Shown piece after piece: positions 30,851 to 43,626 of a DNA stretch of 64,000 nucleotides. A model generated the notes under the pieces. That model saw only the letters and a program-made list of their open reading frames with translations, was not told where the DNA came from and did no database searches. The DNA comes from Doryteuthis pealeii (Eukaryota; Mollusca; Cephalopoda; Myopsida; Loliginidae), in the NCBI GenBank assembly GCA_023376005.1, contig CM042145.1, positions 14,176,993 through 14,240,992 of the forward strand, given 5' to 3'. The position numbers and the translations under genes were made by a program. Each line of letters begins with the position of its first letter. Position 1 is the first letter of the stretch.

Positions 30851-33800
30851 TAGATCTGGCCTTATACCCATTAGTAGGATCTACCAATTTTGACGTCATA
30901 GGCGTATTTTACAAAATAAATTTAACCCCCGATTGAAATTTTTTACCAAAAATCAGGAAATATCCGATTATTTATCAATAGGTACCACCAATTTTACCCT
31001 GTGAAATTTACCCCCCCCCTATATTTAACACAATGAAACTTGCAGAAATATTAATATTTTCTTGAAAATTTTTTTTCCATTCGAAAAAAAAAACATTAAA
31101 CAAACTCCTGATGATTAAAAAAAAAAATTTCAGCTTACGGAAATAATGAAAATTATGATTGAAAAACAATGTTTTCATTTTTGTACTGTTATATCAACTG
31201 AAATTTAACGTAGCTAAAAACAAGTTACGATAAGAGGTTTTTTAAAAAAATTCTATGAAAAATCAATTAATTGTCTGATTTTCATGAAAGTTTCCATACA
31301 TGTTTATCTTTGGATGTAAATATATCTGAAATAGTTTTTTTCCCTAAAATATATTAGGGGAAATATTTTTTTTGCGAGATCTATCCCCCCTATTTTATTT
31401 TATGAGATGAAAAAAAAATGACCCGTCAGAAAACTTTTTTATTTTTTTCTATAAAGATAAGTGTCTGAATAACTATATCAAAGAAATTGTATAACATACA
31501 ACGCAGTAGTTTTTTTAGGAAAAAATAATGAAATCGGAAATAAAAAGTGCAAAAAATGTCATATTATTATTTGAAAACTCTTTTTTGTTTTTTTAATTGG
31601 TATGTACTATATTCTATTTTTTTTAAAGAAATTAATTTTTAAGAGATTTTCAATCTTTCGTGTGCTTAAATATTTTTATTTTCTACGTGAAATAAATTAA
31701 ATAATTTTTTTTTCTGCGTGAAAAAAATCGAATTTTTCACGGATATCTAAATATATGAATTTTAGAATTCAGGTGAACTAAAAATTGGTCCGATCCACGC
31801 TATATTAATATTTTAAAAAGAATTTGTAATTTTTATTGTTGAATAATAATGTGTGATTCTTAGAATATACGGAAGAGCAAAACTGACATATTTGTTTTAT
31901 TTTTATACAAAGAGATGAGATGCTTCTCAGTAACTATTCTTTGTTTTTCTTCGCGTAAAAAACTATTTTTCAATTTTTTCGACCTATTAGAATAAAAAGT
32001 AAGTATATATTGATTATTTTATCAGTTTTTCTCTTAGAAAAAATATTCAATTTTCATTTCATTTTCGATTTTAAAAATTAATACCAAAACCGAAGACATT
32101 TATTTTTAAAGTCAATTTCACTGTGAAATTTTAATATTAAATTTTTTCAAGATTTTATTCATTTTGATAGTAAATTTTAATATTAACGTTTTTAAAGATT
32201 TTATTCATTTTAATAGTAAATTTTGGCTAAAAAAATGTGTGTCCATTACAATCAACCATATGTAGATGTATAATCATAAGAGGATAATAGTATGTATTTT
32301 TTTCTGTCTAAATGGCGGCCTGAAAATTACCCTTTCGCATGTAATACGGATAGGTTTATTTATTTCTTAAGATAACGATGTAATTTTTCCCAATTGGATA
32401 ATTTGGTCTTTGGATTAACTGTTTTTCTTTGTAACAACCCTGTACGATCTTTAATTGTTTTTTACGAGATTTCTGATAAACAAAGTTCGGAAATATTTAT
32501 TTCCGTTTTATTCAAGATGGCCTAAACTGATCACGTGACCGTTTTGGTTATACCTATTTATCAGTGAATAAATTTTATAATGCATAAGTTATTTTATTTT
32601 TTAAATTTCTGATTTTTTTTCAGGTAACTTAACTTTGACCCCCCCCCCTTATTTTGGGGGCGCTATATATATTCGAAACTAATTACAATATAAATAAAAA
32701 GACCAAAGGTGGGAATAGAAGAAAAAGGAAAATTAAGGGAGAGACTCTGGTAGAAAAAAAGTACCGAAAATCTGAAAATCGAATGTACAGGAAAAGAAAA
32801 AGAATTCAGAGATTTTTTTACTCTTTTGTTTTGGTATAATATTGTTTTTTAGAATATCAGTGAAAAAATTATACATTAATATTTGTTCTGTCTAAATGGG
32901 TGTGGGCCTAACTTTTCAATAATGTTTTCTCCAAAAAATATTAGATAATAATACTAAAGTAAGCTTGTTATTAAATAATTATTTGTTTTTAGAATGTAAA
33001 AATATAAAATTTAAAACTTAGAATTAGGAGTTTCATATTTTAAATGAATTTTATCTATTAATTAGGTATATAAATTGTTGTTCAAGAAACTACTACCGAT
33101 AACCCTAATAGTAATATTTATTCTAAAGGATTCTGATTTATTTCCATTGAATCAGTTTGATTGAAATGATTCAGTAATTTAAAAGAAAGAATTCGCTGAT
33201 TAATGTCAACACTGAAAATTTTATTAAAATCAGATAATTCTTTGATTTTTGGTAATTTTTTTCTTTATCAATCTGGGTTTGTAAATTAACACTTACAACC
33301 TCCTGTAAAAAAAGTTATATTACATTTTCATAAATATCCACAAGTTAGTAATTTTTCTGTATATAGTGTATTTAATGTTTTTTTGTTATTGATTTCTAAG
33401 AAGAAACTGTTATAATTTTTAAAATCTCAAATAATGTAGGTGTTTTAGTCCGTAAATTACTTCACACAATGTACCAATTTTTGTAAAATATTTGGGATAT
33501 TTTAATGTTAAAAATATATTAAAAATGAATTACTTATCTAATATTATTTTGCTTTTTTCACTGATGCTTATATCACTACTTTTCGACTTAAACAAAAATT
33601 TAACCTTAATAATCAATTTAATTAATTTTAATTTGTTTTTAAAATGAAAATGAGCCAACATTTTGGCAGATGGTAAATAATGTTGTTACACCTTAATTGT
33701 AACAATTTCAATTTTTTTTCAGAATATATATAACAAATTATTTTTATTCCATTTAAAAAGAAATAAAATTCCTCCTTCTAAATTAAAATTATTTCAGAGC

Positions 33801-34239
33801 TTCCATTTAAATTCAATGCAAAATTGCGGACGCTATGTCTTGTGTAAAATACTGTGCATTCCATTGAGACCGGTGCATATATTGCCACATTCCTATTCTT
33901 GGAATAATCTTTTTTTTAATTTTTTTTTTTTTTTTAAGATACCAAAGTGGTTTTCTTTGAAAATACATGCCAGTAATGTACAGGGCTGGTGCTAAGAGGT
34001 CTCATGGGCTCCTTCTGAATGTTCGATATGAGGCCCCCACTCTACTACATTTCAATTTTCATAAAGTAGTTATTTATATGAAATATATGAAACCTGCTGG
34101 CTTGGGCCTCCTCTGGTTGGGGGTAGTACGTACTGACCCTGTTATTGAAGCATTCACAAGAAAAAATGTCTTCTCAAAAGTAAAATCCTTGAAAAATAAA
34201 ATACTAAAAAGCACCTTGCATTTATTTGTTTTGTGATTT

Positions 34240-34935
34240 GCTTCAAAACAGTGTAAAAGCAAATTAACTCTAAATTCAGTTTTCAATAATAATGTTTGTT
34301 GTCATGTAAAAGCTATATTTATTTCTGTCAATGGTAATTTGTTAGTAACTTTGTATGGTGTTCTGTAACATGTTTGTTGATATTAGCATGGTGTGCACAA
34401 TATTTTTTCCGTTTACAATGTAATTTTTAAGAAGAAATAACCAAGTTGGGAAATAAAATAAATGAATGACATTTGAAAAATATTACTAATGACTATTTTT
34501 TAAAGCTACCATAAAGATTTGTTTTGTAATTTATCTTATTTTTATTTTTTTTTTTTTCCTAGTGGGGTATGAATACTAGGTTCATAAGAGCACAACGTAT
34601 TCAGAAAAAGTTACAACTTACTTAGGATGCTGGTTAGGAAAAAGTCACATTTATAGTAATTGAATGTTCAATGTTTAAAAATAAAATTGATAAAAATCAA
34701 TGTTGACAATAAAAATTATATTCTAATTATAGTAGTAAAATGTTTCAAGATACTTTTTGACTGGCAAAACATTATACACAACTGACAAAACAATTTATGT
34801 CATTCATTATGACATGTTTGTAAAAATGTTTTCAATGAGCAAAGTAATAAAACAAACATTTATGTTTGTCTTAGTATTGACAACCTAACTTAATGTTAGT
34901 TATTTTAAAAAATTTTTTTAGCTGAAATAAAAGTA
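34240..34935. other. No gene seen
   Basis: AT-rich sequence with no repeat partner in the window. A short exon-like frame at 34563 (WGMNTRFIRAQRIQKK) follows a pyrimidine tract but lacks a donor. Confidence 0.4.
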
Positions 34936-34939
34936 AGTA

Positions 34940-35183
34940 AAGTTGTTGGGTGGACTAAAGTCGGTATCAGCCAGACAGCAAGGGAGTCTATCCCCTTTTC
35001 TCTAGTGCTAGACCAAGGAGATTGATTTAGTGTCTGAGGTGGAGTGCCACAACTACTATCAGCTCCTCACTTTACTGCAAAGATCCCTGTGCTACTCATA
35101 CACTGAGTTGGCGAGGGCTGGTATCGAAGTAGGAACCTTATGGTTTCTAGGCGGACGCTCTACCGACTGAGCTAAACCGGCCA
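34940..35183 (-). mobile_element. SINE-C, full-length head
   Basis: Minus strand starts ggccggtttagctcagtcgg tagagcg, an almost intact tRNA 5' half, with B box cttcgatacc. The body matches 29233-29478. Confidence 0.9.
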
Positions 35184-36004
35184 TATTAACTGAAATAGAC
35201 ACAAGGTAATATTTTAATGTTGGGTGACTCGCAGGAAGCAAACCTTCTGTAGTAGCTAGTTTGCATGTATATGTTAAAATTGAATATAGAAGTATGGTGA
35301 GTGGGTGAGAGAGAGTGTGTGTGTGTGTGTTTTAGAAGTATGTTCTGCATGTATTTTAGTAAAAAATTGTACTAAATTTGAAAACTGTAATCTCATTAAA
35401 ATTTAGTACTTAAAGAAGAAACATTGGGAAATTTATTTCAAAATTAATATGCTAAATTATGCAAATTTAAATTCAATAAGCTTCAGTCTTAAACATTTGT
35501 AAGAAAAAAATTATTTTTTCATACATTAGTTAATAACATCAATCTTTGGAAATATCAAGGGAATTTGTTGTGAATAAAAATTTGTATAATTTTCCCCTTT
35601 TTTTTACAGGTGAAATTTACAATAAGTTTTTCATACTCCATTTTAAACTATTGTAATATCTTGAAATGATTAGCTGAGGGAAAAAATGCTAAATGTAAGT
35701 GCTGCACATCACCTGTAATGCATTTAGATTTAAGTGCTAGTAGTATTAGTGAAGCAAATGTATAGTCTTCCTAAACTGCACCTTTCCATTGCACTAAAGA
35801 AGTCACATCTAAGGGTCAATGTCTCAGCTGTCTCAAAGGAAAATTCTGGGGGAGATAGATGATTTTTTCTCTACCCACACATATTTGTTTTTGATATACA
35901 TACAAATATACATAATAGATCTCACAGATTTTGAGAACTCCATCTTAATATTAGCATTAAATGATTATGGATAATATGGAACAAACCATCTGTTGTTTGA
36001 TATT

Positions 36005-36505
36005 AATAGGATTATTCGGACTATTGTACTCATCTTTATTGTTATCTGTATAACATTTCGGCCGATGTGCCCTCCGGCCTTCTTCAGGTATTTCTTGTCG
36101 GATTTGGGAATCTTCTCGATCTCGGGAACCTTCTTGTAATCGGGAGCCATCACGGGACTTTGAACCCAACCCTGTATTCAATCCATGGGGGTATCCTGTT
36201 CTCATTCTGCAAACCATAGCTGGGGCACAGGTGTTAAGCTGTGTTAATTATTATTCTATGTTACTGCTCCCCTGACCAGGATTGAACCTACAGCCTAGAG
36301 ACAACTGTCACTTAGAACTGTCTTAACCCAATTGCGACAAGAAGATTCCTGAGTTCAAAAAGGTTTCCTAATCCGACAAGAAATTCCTGAAGAAGGCCGG
36401 AGAGTACATCGTCTGAAACGTACAGATAACAATAAAGATGAGGACAATAGTCCGAATAATCTAAATAATACTAATTATCACGCCTCATCTAAAAATTCAG
36501 AGAGA
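36005..36505 (+). mobile_element. Large foldback element, ~95-bp arms
   Basis: Left arm from ggattattcggactattgta to gtatttcttgtcgg is the inverse of the right arm (ccgacaagaaattcctgaag ... aatagtccgaataatc). Arms carry ctgaagaaggccgg and a GAAA motif. The centre has cgggagccatcac and no ORF. Fragments occur at 8060, 9480, 13505 and 63205. Confidence 0.85.
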
Positions 36506-37127
36506 CATCTGTTATTTATTTTTATATCTTGCTCATCTCTCATCTTAAGCATGAATCCAAATTCACCATTTCCTCATTTCCTTTGATATAAATTATACTC
36601 ATCCCAGGCTCATTTGGGTATCTTGTAAGAACTGATGGGGGATAATCTTTAGTTCTTGTGTCACTTTGGGGCATTTAACACATCAAAAGAAAAAACTATG
36701 CACCATTTGTGTCAAAATGATTTCAAGCAGACCTGGATTTATGTTAGGGGTCAAGTAATTGTTGTAGGAGTGAAGCACTGCTGATCTGCTCTTTCTTACA
36801 TGGACTTTAATTTTCGACTCTTCAAGTGCATATAAGAGTAGCTGACACACTCGCCTTCATTCTCTATTTTGACCTACCCTTAGATAGATATCAATGTGTA
36901 TATTTTGTAAAATGATATTTCTCTGAATGGCCATTCTTCTTTTTCTCCCAGCTGTAACAATACAAAATTCTGCATTTACAACAGTAATTCTGCTGAAATC
37001 TACCAATTTCAATGAAATCACTTTTAACCACAATAATATGTGAGGTAGTCATAATCTCCCTTTCTATTATTCATTGGTGTACATATGACATTGTGTAGCA
37101 CTAACAATAACTTCCATCATTCATGTA

Positions 37128-37424
37128 TGTATTTACCCAACCCCTTCGCTATAAGCAGTCTGTGATCAAAGTTCAATTTCTAAGCAAAGTAAAGAGGGTT
37201 TGAATTAAGTGTTTTCTTTCTGCTGGTTGTCTAACCAAGGTTAGAGAACCCAGTTTGCCCTACTATTTTCCTATAATGGGGGAGGGGGGAACAGAAGGAT
37301 TCATGCCTTTTTCAAGGACATTAGTGCAAAGTGAAATGCAAACAGTCTCATCCAAGATTTGAACTCTGGTTGCTAATTCCATTTATTATGATAACTGTTA
37401 CACAAGTGACGAAGTGCACCTCCA
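37128..37424 (-). mobile_element. SINE-A inserted in the Helitron
   Basis: Full-length layout. Flanks attcatgta (about 37110) and attcatcta (37425) form an imperfect 9-bp target duplication, and Helitron homology resumes on both sides. Confidence 0.85.
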
Positions 37425-38043
37425 TTCATCTAAGTTTCCATTGTAACACTCTTGCAAATAAACTATGGCGATCCTTGGCTGTCTGTCCCAGGGAATAATT
37501 CATTTTAACTTTTTTTCCATTCAGGATTGCAGGTGAAGATTATGAACAGGTCAGGATATCCATAATGTCAGACATAAGTCATTGCAACCTGAAGTTTTCT
37601 CCTACATATATCATGGACTTGATGATAGGATGCAGAACTGTCCAAGTATCTGCCTGTGTCATCCTAAATATCATCTTGTAAGTGATGTAGGAGTCAACTC
37701 TTATCTCCCTTTGATGAGGTCTTATATAAAGCAGTCTTTCAGACTACTTTTCCAAACAATTTAACAGTTGATATAAATCTTGACACCAATGCAGTGCATT
37801 AAATTGATGTGGTTAGATCATTTTGTTTGTTCCTACCTGAGGAATACCAAAGGGATACCATCTTATTAACACATATGAGAGGATATCAAATAACATCATA
37901 GGGCCTGTATATCTCATTAACCTTTTAAAGTTTATTGTTTTGGCATGTTCTTGTCTTGCAATAATCACAACAACCTCATTGCATTCTGGTGCATTAAACC
38001 TTCACTGATATTCTCCACCAGGATGTCTATCACCACCTTAAAG

Positions 38044-38389
38044 CTGTGATGCTGATAGCTTTTTGATTTAGTGTGTCCTAGGACACACATATTTGCTATT
38101 GATGAGTCTCCAGGAAATTTCATGGGTCCCAAATAAGGTTTCTTAATAAATTGAAGGGTTTTTATTTATGATCTGGGGAAACAACTAAAGCCATCTAACT
38201 CCTACTTTGTAACGTATCCTGTGTAATATGTTTCTAAGAAAATATTGAAATGTATTTACAGTTAGCTTGAAATGGTGAGGGGAGAAACCTCCCCCCAAAA
38301 AACACTGGGACGTATGGATATAGTTTTACTGTGTTCTTTTAGATTTTTATGCATCAGGGATGCAGGACTCGTACCTATCAGCATCTCTG
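38044..38389 (+). mobile_element. Non-autonomous TIR element with 6-bp target duplication, copy 1
   Basis: Ends CTGTGATGCTGATAG and ctatcagcatctctg. Flanked by ttaaag at 38038-38043 and 38390-38395. It interrupts Helitron coding homology, which fixes the boundaries. Homologous to 52979-53283 in the opposite orientation. Confidence 0.88.
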
Positions 38390-38744
38390 TTAAAGTTTAT
38401 TGGTAGACCCATTCATAATGACATATTCAAAACTCCTTAAATAGCTGTTAGTAGAGTGTAACATTTCCTGCAATTTTAGAGTTGCATCCAATTGTAATCC
38501 ATGATAGATGCTGCATCTTTGTTTGGCTTCCTTCTCTAAATCATCAATGAAGTATAATAGTAGAAATTTGTGTTCATTATCAAATAAAGGAAGCATTGAA
38601 TCAATTCTGTAATGGACTTGTCACTGAGTTTTTGATATGAAGTACAAAAATTGTTTAAGACCTCCATAAATGATGGGGTGGACAGGTTCAGATCCATGTT
38701 TTTTCATATGCCCAACTATGTTTGTATTTCCATAATCTCTCTGC

Positions 38745-38976
38745 CACAGACAGGATGTGACACAAGGTCATTTTTTAAGCAGAGCTAAGCTGGTTTAAAG
38801 TCAGTTTTCCTTCTAGACTGCTGTACCAAGATTAAAGGCCTATTCTGCCCTACTATTTGCCCGTAGCTGGGAGAGGAGAAGAGATTGATTCATGCCTTTC
38901 CCAAGGGAATTAGTGTGAATGGAAATGCAAATAGCCTCATCCATTTCCTAAGATGATAACCATTATGGCTTGTGCC
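38745..38976 (-). mobile_element. SINE-A
   Basis: ggatgtgacacaaggtcatt through to a degraded head (ggcacaagccataatggtta on the minus strand). Confidence 0.85.
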
Positions 38977-38979
38977 AAC

Positions 38980-40540
38980 TAAAAAGAATTAAATAATAAT
39001 AATAATAACACTAGTACTACTACTACATATCTGCAAAAGATGGAAGAACATGAAATATTTTGTACAAAGAGACTCAGAAATTAATTAAAATTTTTCTTTG
39101 TTTAAAACTTTTTGTTGTATATTTATATAGATTTTGTGTTTTTGTATCCATAGAATTTTACTAAGCCATATATCAAAATTATACTATTAAGACATTGTAT
39201 CTTCTTTTTTTTTTCTTTCTTGAGCATATGCTGGGTATCCCTGCTAGTGGATTTAATACCTTCTGTTTCATGGTATTTTCTTTAAAAGGTGGATAAATTC
39301 AAATCTGAATCGTTCATTGTGGATTTCATTTCCTTCCATAAAAAAATAACTCAATGCTTGATCCCAAAATTTAATTCCTTATAAATGTATCGGCTATCAG
39401 AATCCAAGTCATTTTATACATACAGACACAGATATTTTTTTTTTAATTGAAAAAAATGTTATTTTGATAAAACAACTCAATAAATCAACACACAAGAATT
39501 GAATCAGCATTTAAAAAGGTTTTAATGTTACAAAAATAAATTATATACAATCCTAATCCTTGGTTTGTGTTTGCTTTTGTTTTGTTTTTAAAAAAAATCC
39601 AAATCCAATAGAACATTACTGGTTAATAGTAGTCATCATTGATAACAAGATTCAGATTCCAGGCAGTGCTGTGCCAACTTTCCAAGAGGTTTTCCTGTTT
39701 ATTGTCTACATATTAGAAAAGCTATTCATTAGTGAAATTATACTTTTTACAATACAACAATAATAAGGATTAAAAGTGATCAGCTAATTTCTACCTTAAA
39801 GCAGTGGCTTTACATTGAGTCACTGTTATTTCACCATTCTTTCATTTGTTCCTTCTTTCTTTTTCTTTTTCCCTATTGTTTATTTCTTTTGTCTCTTTCT
39901 TTGTTTTCTCATACTTTGTTTGATCTTTCCTTTTTCTTTTTCTTGCTTTCCTTTAATCTTTTTTCTCTTCTGTTATTTATTTATTTTTTTTTTGACTGGC
40001 CAGAAAAAAAGAAAATTAACCAAGAAAATCATCTCTGTTCTATTTCACAGCTTCCTGGGCTGATATTTTAATATTCATATATCATTTCCTTTTGAAGAAA
40101 ACCCCAACAGAAACAATGTGGTCAATAAACTCTTTTGGTTTTGCTAGGATAAAACAGAAATTTTGTAATTATTTTATTTAATTTATTAAAAATTTTTTTT
40201 TACAAAATAAACTTGTTAGTTGAGAGTTAATTATTAAGGGTTTAACCTACTACCCACTAGAATTATTTGAGGGAAAATTTATAACTTTAATAACATTGGG
40301 AGGGTCCCATGCTAATTAAGTTTGTGTATAACACGCACTCATACCTTTGAAATTATCAGGTATAATATACATTGACTTTTTAGAATTTGCAGCAGTTTAA
40401 TTGAACCTAAATTTAGCATTTGTTCAACTTTTTATTGGTTTGTACTGACTAAGAATAAGAATTTATATAGTTTACATTATGTCTTAAAACAAAAAATTTA
40501 CACAGTATTTAGAGTATGGGGTGGCAAGAGTTTAATATTT
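38980..40540. other. No gene seen
   Basis: AT-rich, with a pyrimidine-rich tract at 39836-39995 that produces spurious hydrophobic frames. No repeat partner in the window. Confidence 0.45.
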
Positions 40541-40544
40541 TAGG

Positions 40545-40875
40545 TTTAAAAAGGTAGCTGTGGTTATTCCTGGTGCGTGTTCCTAGGGTTTGCTTTTAAC
40601 CCCATCTTATTTGGTGGTCACGCTGAAAAGGAAAGAATTCAATGTACAAAAAGAAAGAGACAAATACAGAAGGTGGTTTTATTATTTAGGCTTTATTCAC
40701 GGCATAGCCACCACGTGGCAAGAAAATATACCACTGGCCAGTAGTAGTGTCTAGACACAGTAAAGGCTTAAGTCAGAATGGCTGAGAGCATCTATTGGGG
40801 ATCGGAAGTGGATCCTTTTTTCTGCACATGCTCGGAGGGTTCTTCTGGTGAAGGCTCATGGGAGTTTTTTTTTTT
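40545..40875 (-). mobile_element. Possible solo LTR
   Basis: On the minus strand a GC-richer block contains gtgaataaagcc (poly(A) signal) and then a T-rich stretch, an LTR-like order. No second copy and no target duplication found. Confidence 0.25.
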
Positions 40876-41413
40876 TTTTTAATACCCACAAGAGTAACCA
40901 CATAGACATGTTCAACCAAATGAAAGAAGCTTGCAGTGAAAAGAAGCTCACATTAAGAAAAACAAAATTATAAACAAACACACATTCCTGTGGATATTAC
41001 TTTGTAATGACATAAAACACATTAGTTTAGACTAGAGATATAACTTACTTTTGGTCATCCTGTCCAAAATATGGCTAGAAAAAAAAGTTAATAGTTCTCA
41101 TATACAATATTACATATGAGAACTATATAACTGTTTGGCTGAAAAATCTGGAAAAATAGTGCACCTTATACACAAATAATTATGATATACACTATTTAAT
41201 ATTAGTATGAATATTTATAGGTTAAATTTCGCATTTATGGGACATTAGCAGGATCTAAAATATTAATATATCAATTTTTATAAATGTCCTACAAATGTTC
41301 AAATCCAGTTAAGATTATTGTTGTAATAATTGTTTTTATATGATGTCACGATTACTATTTCTACTTGGGAGGTTTTGGCTTACATCTTGTTATAAAGATG
41401 TTATTTGTCATAG

Positions 41414-41499
41414 ATTTTAAAAATAGTTGCAGAAGATTTTGCAACACAGTTTAAGAAATTCGTTCAAAGTTTTGGATGGCTGCTAACTAGTTATTCAAT
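41414..41499 (+). CDS. Candidate exon, unknown plus-strand gene
   Basis: 86 bp after catag, ending at a consensus GTAAGT donor. Frame: ILKIVAEDFATQFKKFVQSF then GWLLTSYS plus AT. The two left-over bases fit the single leading G of the next candidate at 48650, making ATG and an unbroken reading. No repeat similarity in the window. Protein not recognised. Confidence 0.4.
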
Positions 41500-41898
41500 G
41501 TAAGTGGTGACCCCCCCCCCTCCCCCAAAAAAAACAAAACAAAAAAAAAACACAAAACCTACTTCATCAGAAAAGTTGATGAGTTTTCTTCTTGCACAGA
41601 TATTAACTTGACAACTTGTCAAAACAGTTCACTAAAATAAGAAATAGTAAAGAATGATTTATTTACATTTTGGAACAGAATTCGAGTAATATTTATAAAT
41701 TTAATATGTTATTTTATGTACTTTCAATTTAAGTTAACATTTGAATAATAAATCAAAACTTATTAGCCACTTGAGAAATTGACAAGATTCTCAGAAAATA
41801 AACAATTTTAGTTTGAATAAAAAAAATATACATCAGCTTTGAAGACATTATTAGTGAAATAGATCACTAATTAGGACAGCCAATTTAGTAGTGACCAC

Positions 41899-42128
41899 CC
41901 CAAGTGGAGTTTAACAGGTTTGAATTCAGAGTTTTCTTTCTCCTAGACTGGTTGCCTAACCAAGGTTAAAGAGCCAAGTCTGCCCTACTATTTACCCATA
42001 ACTGGAGGGAGAGTTGTTGGATTCATACCTTTCCCAATGGTATTAGCACTGTGAACTGTAGCTTCATCCAGGATTTAAACTCGGGTAGACAAGTCCATTT
42101 CTTACGACTCTAACCATTAGACCGCATA
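41899..42128 (-). mobile_element. SINE-A
   Basis: Body and partial head; minus strand includes tggactTgtctacccgagtt-like B-box sequence. Confidence 0.85.
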
Positions 42129-42129
42129 C

Positions 42130-43620
42130 ATCTTAAAAACATCTCTGCACAGATTATTTTAAAAACTGAATTCAAACAGCAATGATACATACCTACACAA
42201 AGTTCCTGTGTAGAAAACTATCCAAAATAGCTATATAAACATCATTTTTTGCTTATTCATTGTGGATCTTTAGGTTGATTTAAACAAATTAAAAAAAAAA
42301 AATAGTTACTTTTACTAGTAACAAAAATTCTCAAAACATTTACTTTATAACTACCTACTACACTTGATTATATGCATTATCTTTTTGTTTTAAATCTTTT
42401 TAAGTAATTCTATTTATTATCTTCTTGTGTAGAAACTGATAAGAAATCCTGAGTTTTACTGAACTGTGTTGCTGTTTTACAGTAAATAAACTTATAACAA
42501 CAATGCAAAATTTTCAGATTGATTTTGATTAAAAAAAAAAAAGATATCTTAGTTATAAAAATCTCAATTAAATCTGTTTCATGTGTAGCTTTTATTATAG
42601 ATTATTAATTGATAGTCTTTTCCTTTGTGTAATTCAAATAAATAAGATAAGATTTAGTCAATGGAGGGGGGGGTCTATCTGTTGATCTACTTTAGAAATT
42701 GTTTATAAACATTTTTGCTCTCAAGAAAATTAGACTGACTTCTATAAAGAAAGGTTCTTTGTTTTGCTTTCTTTTTGGCAAAGAATTTTTCTTATGAATT
42801 GTACACCTAAGGAAGGTTTTATAATGGATAGTTCAAAACAGTAACAATATCAAGAAAGAAGTTCAATTGTCTAAACAAAGTTTGAAGTACTCTGCTCTAT
42901 ATGAACTGTATTGCAAAATAGTACAATATTATATAATCTGTGAATTGGTTTCGGTTTCCATTGTAATTGTAGACTCTATGCTTCTGTTTAGAAATGAGGA
43001 AAGGATTCTATTTAGCATTTCATAGAAATTTCCAATTTCAATGATTAAAAATGATAATCAGGATGGATGCAAACCCCACAAAATTATGATTCAGTAGGAA
43101 ATTGCTTTATTCTCTAAATTAGAAAATTTAAGTGTATTGCTATCATGAGCTTTTTTTGTTGGGTTTCAGTTGCATACATATATATCTATTAATAATGGAG
43201 ATTGGGTGTATTTCTGTCTATAACTAAAACTACAACACAATATTCATGTGTTTATATACACTCAAAATTTGAGTAAGCAATTTTAAAAATTACTTTTTAC
43301 TCTCGCTCTTTTTTTTTCAGTAACAAGAAGTTAACTAAAATGTTTACAAATAAATAAATACCTAGATTTTGTGGAAAATTTATGTGGAAAATATTTTTAC
43401 TTTTTTTACTTTCATAAATTTGATGATTTTGCTTACTTATGATACAAACTCTCTGACATTGAATCATTAACCTCCACCCACATCTGGCAATATCTTTCAA
43501 AAATTAATTTTACACTGCCTGGAGAGTGTTTTTTTTTTTTTTTTTTTTTTTTTTTGCTAGTAAACATAGATGAATATGACAATTTAAATGACTATAGAAT
43601 TAGTTTGGTTAGTTAATTAT
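42130..43620. other. No gene seen
   Basis: AT-rich; poly(T) at 43530-43555. No repeat partner noticed. Confidence 0.45.
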
Positions 43621-43626
43621 TTTATA

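Larger units (their letters stand above)
29480..33950. other. AT desert with few repeats
   Basis: Long A/T homopolymers, poly(A) at 29616-29639, C runs at 31010 and 32641. No SINE, MITE or transposase trace apart from the hairpins and tRNA-like pieces at 30577-30850. A basic 61-codon frame at 32654-32839 is probably compositional. Confidence 0.5.
36590..38620 (-). pseudogene. Helitron Rep (HUH) pseudogene
   Basis: Minus-strand pieces in Helitron order. 38596-38396 holds RCSIYHGLQLDATLKLQEML HSTNSYLRSF. 38030-37930 holds HPGGEYQ, stop, RFNAPECNEVVVIIARQEHA. About 37740-37600 holds ERLLYIRPHQREIRVDSYI. About 37590-37510 holds AMTYV, stop, HYGYPDLFIIFTCNPEW. About 37500-37430 holds TAKDRHSLFARVLQWKL. 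About 37085-37025 holds MYTNE, two stops, then a damaged KGRL-LPHILLWL where the family has the P-H-x-H HUH pair. A MVH motif follows near 36690. Many stops and frameshifts; no helicase seen. Interrupted by a SINE-A (37128-37424) and a TIR element (38044-38389). Confidence 0.85.

Noticed and set aside
32654..32839. 61-codon lysine/arginine-rich frame
   Set aside because: A purine-rich tract gives this composition; no splice signals and no recognisable domain.
33930..33993. Exon-like IPKWFSLKIHA after a long T tract
   Set aside because: Only 11 codons; phases do not connect to 28627 or 34563 without a stop.
34563..34625. Exon-like WGMNTRFIRAQRIQKK
   Set aside because: Good acceptor but no donor and an early stop; no partner exon in phase.
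35603..35695. Acceptor and GTAAGT donor pair bounding 90 bases
   Set aside because: All three frames contain stops.
37525..37677. Plus-strand exon-like frame with good acceptor, GTAAGT donor and 50 open codons
   Set aside because: The opposite strand encodes Helitron Rep blocks (REIRVDSY, GYPDLFIIFTCNPEW) over the same bases, which explains the open fr frame and codon-like composition.
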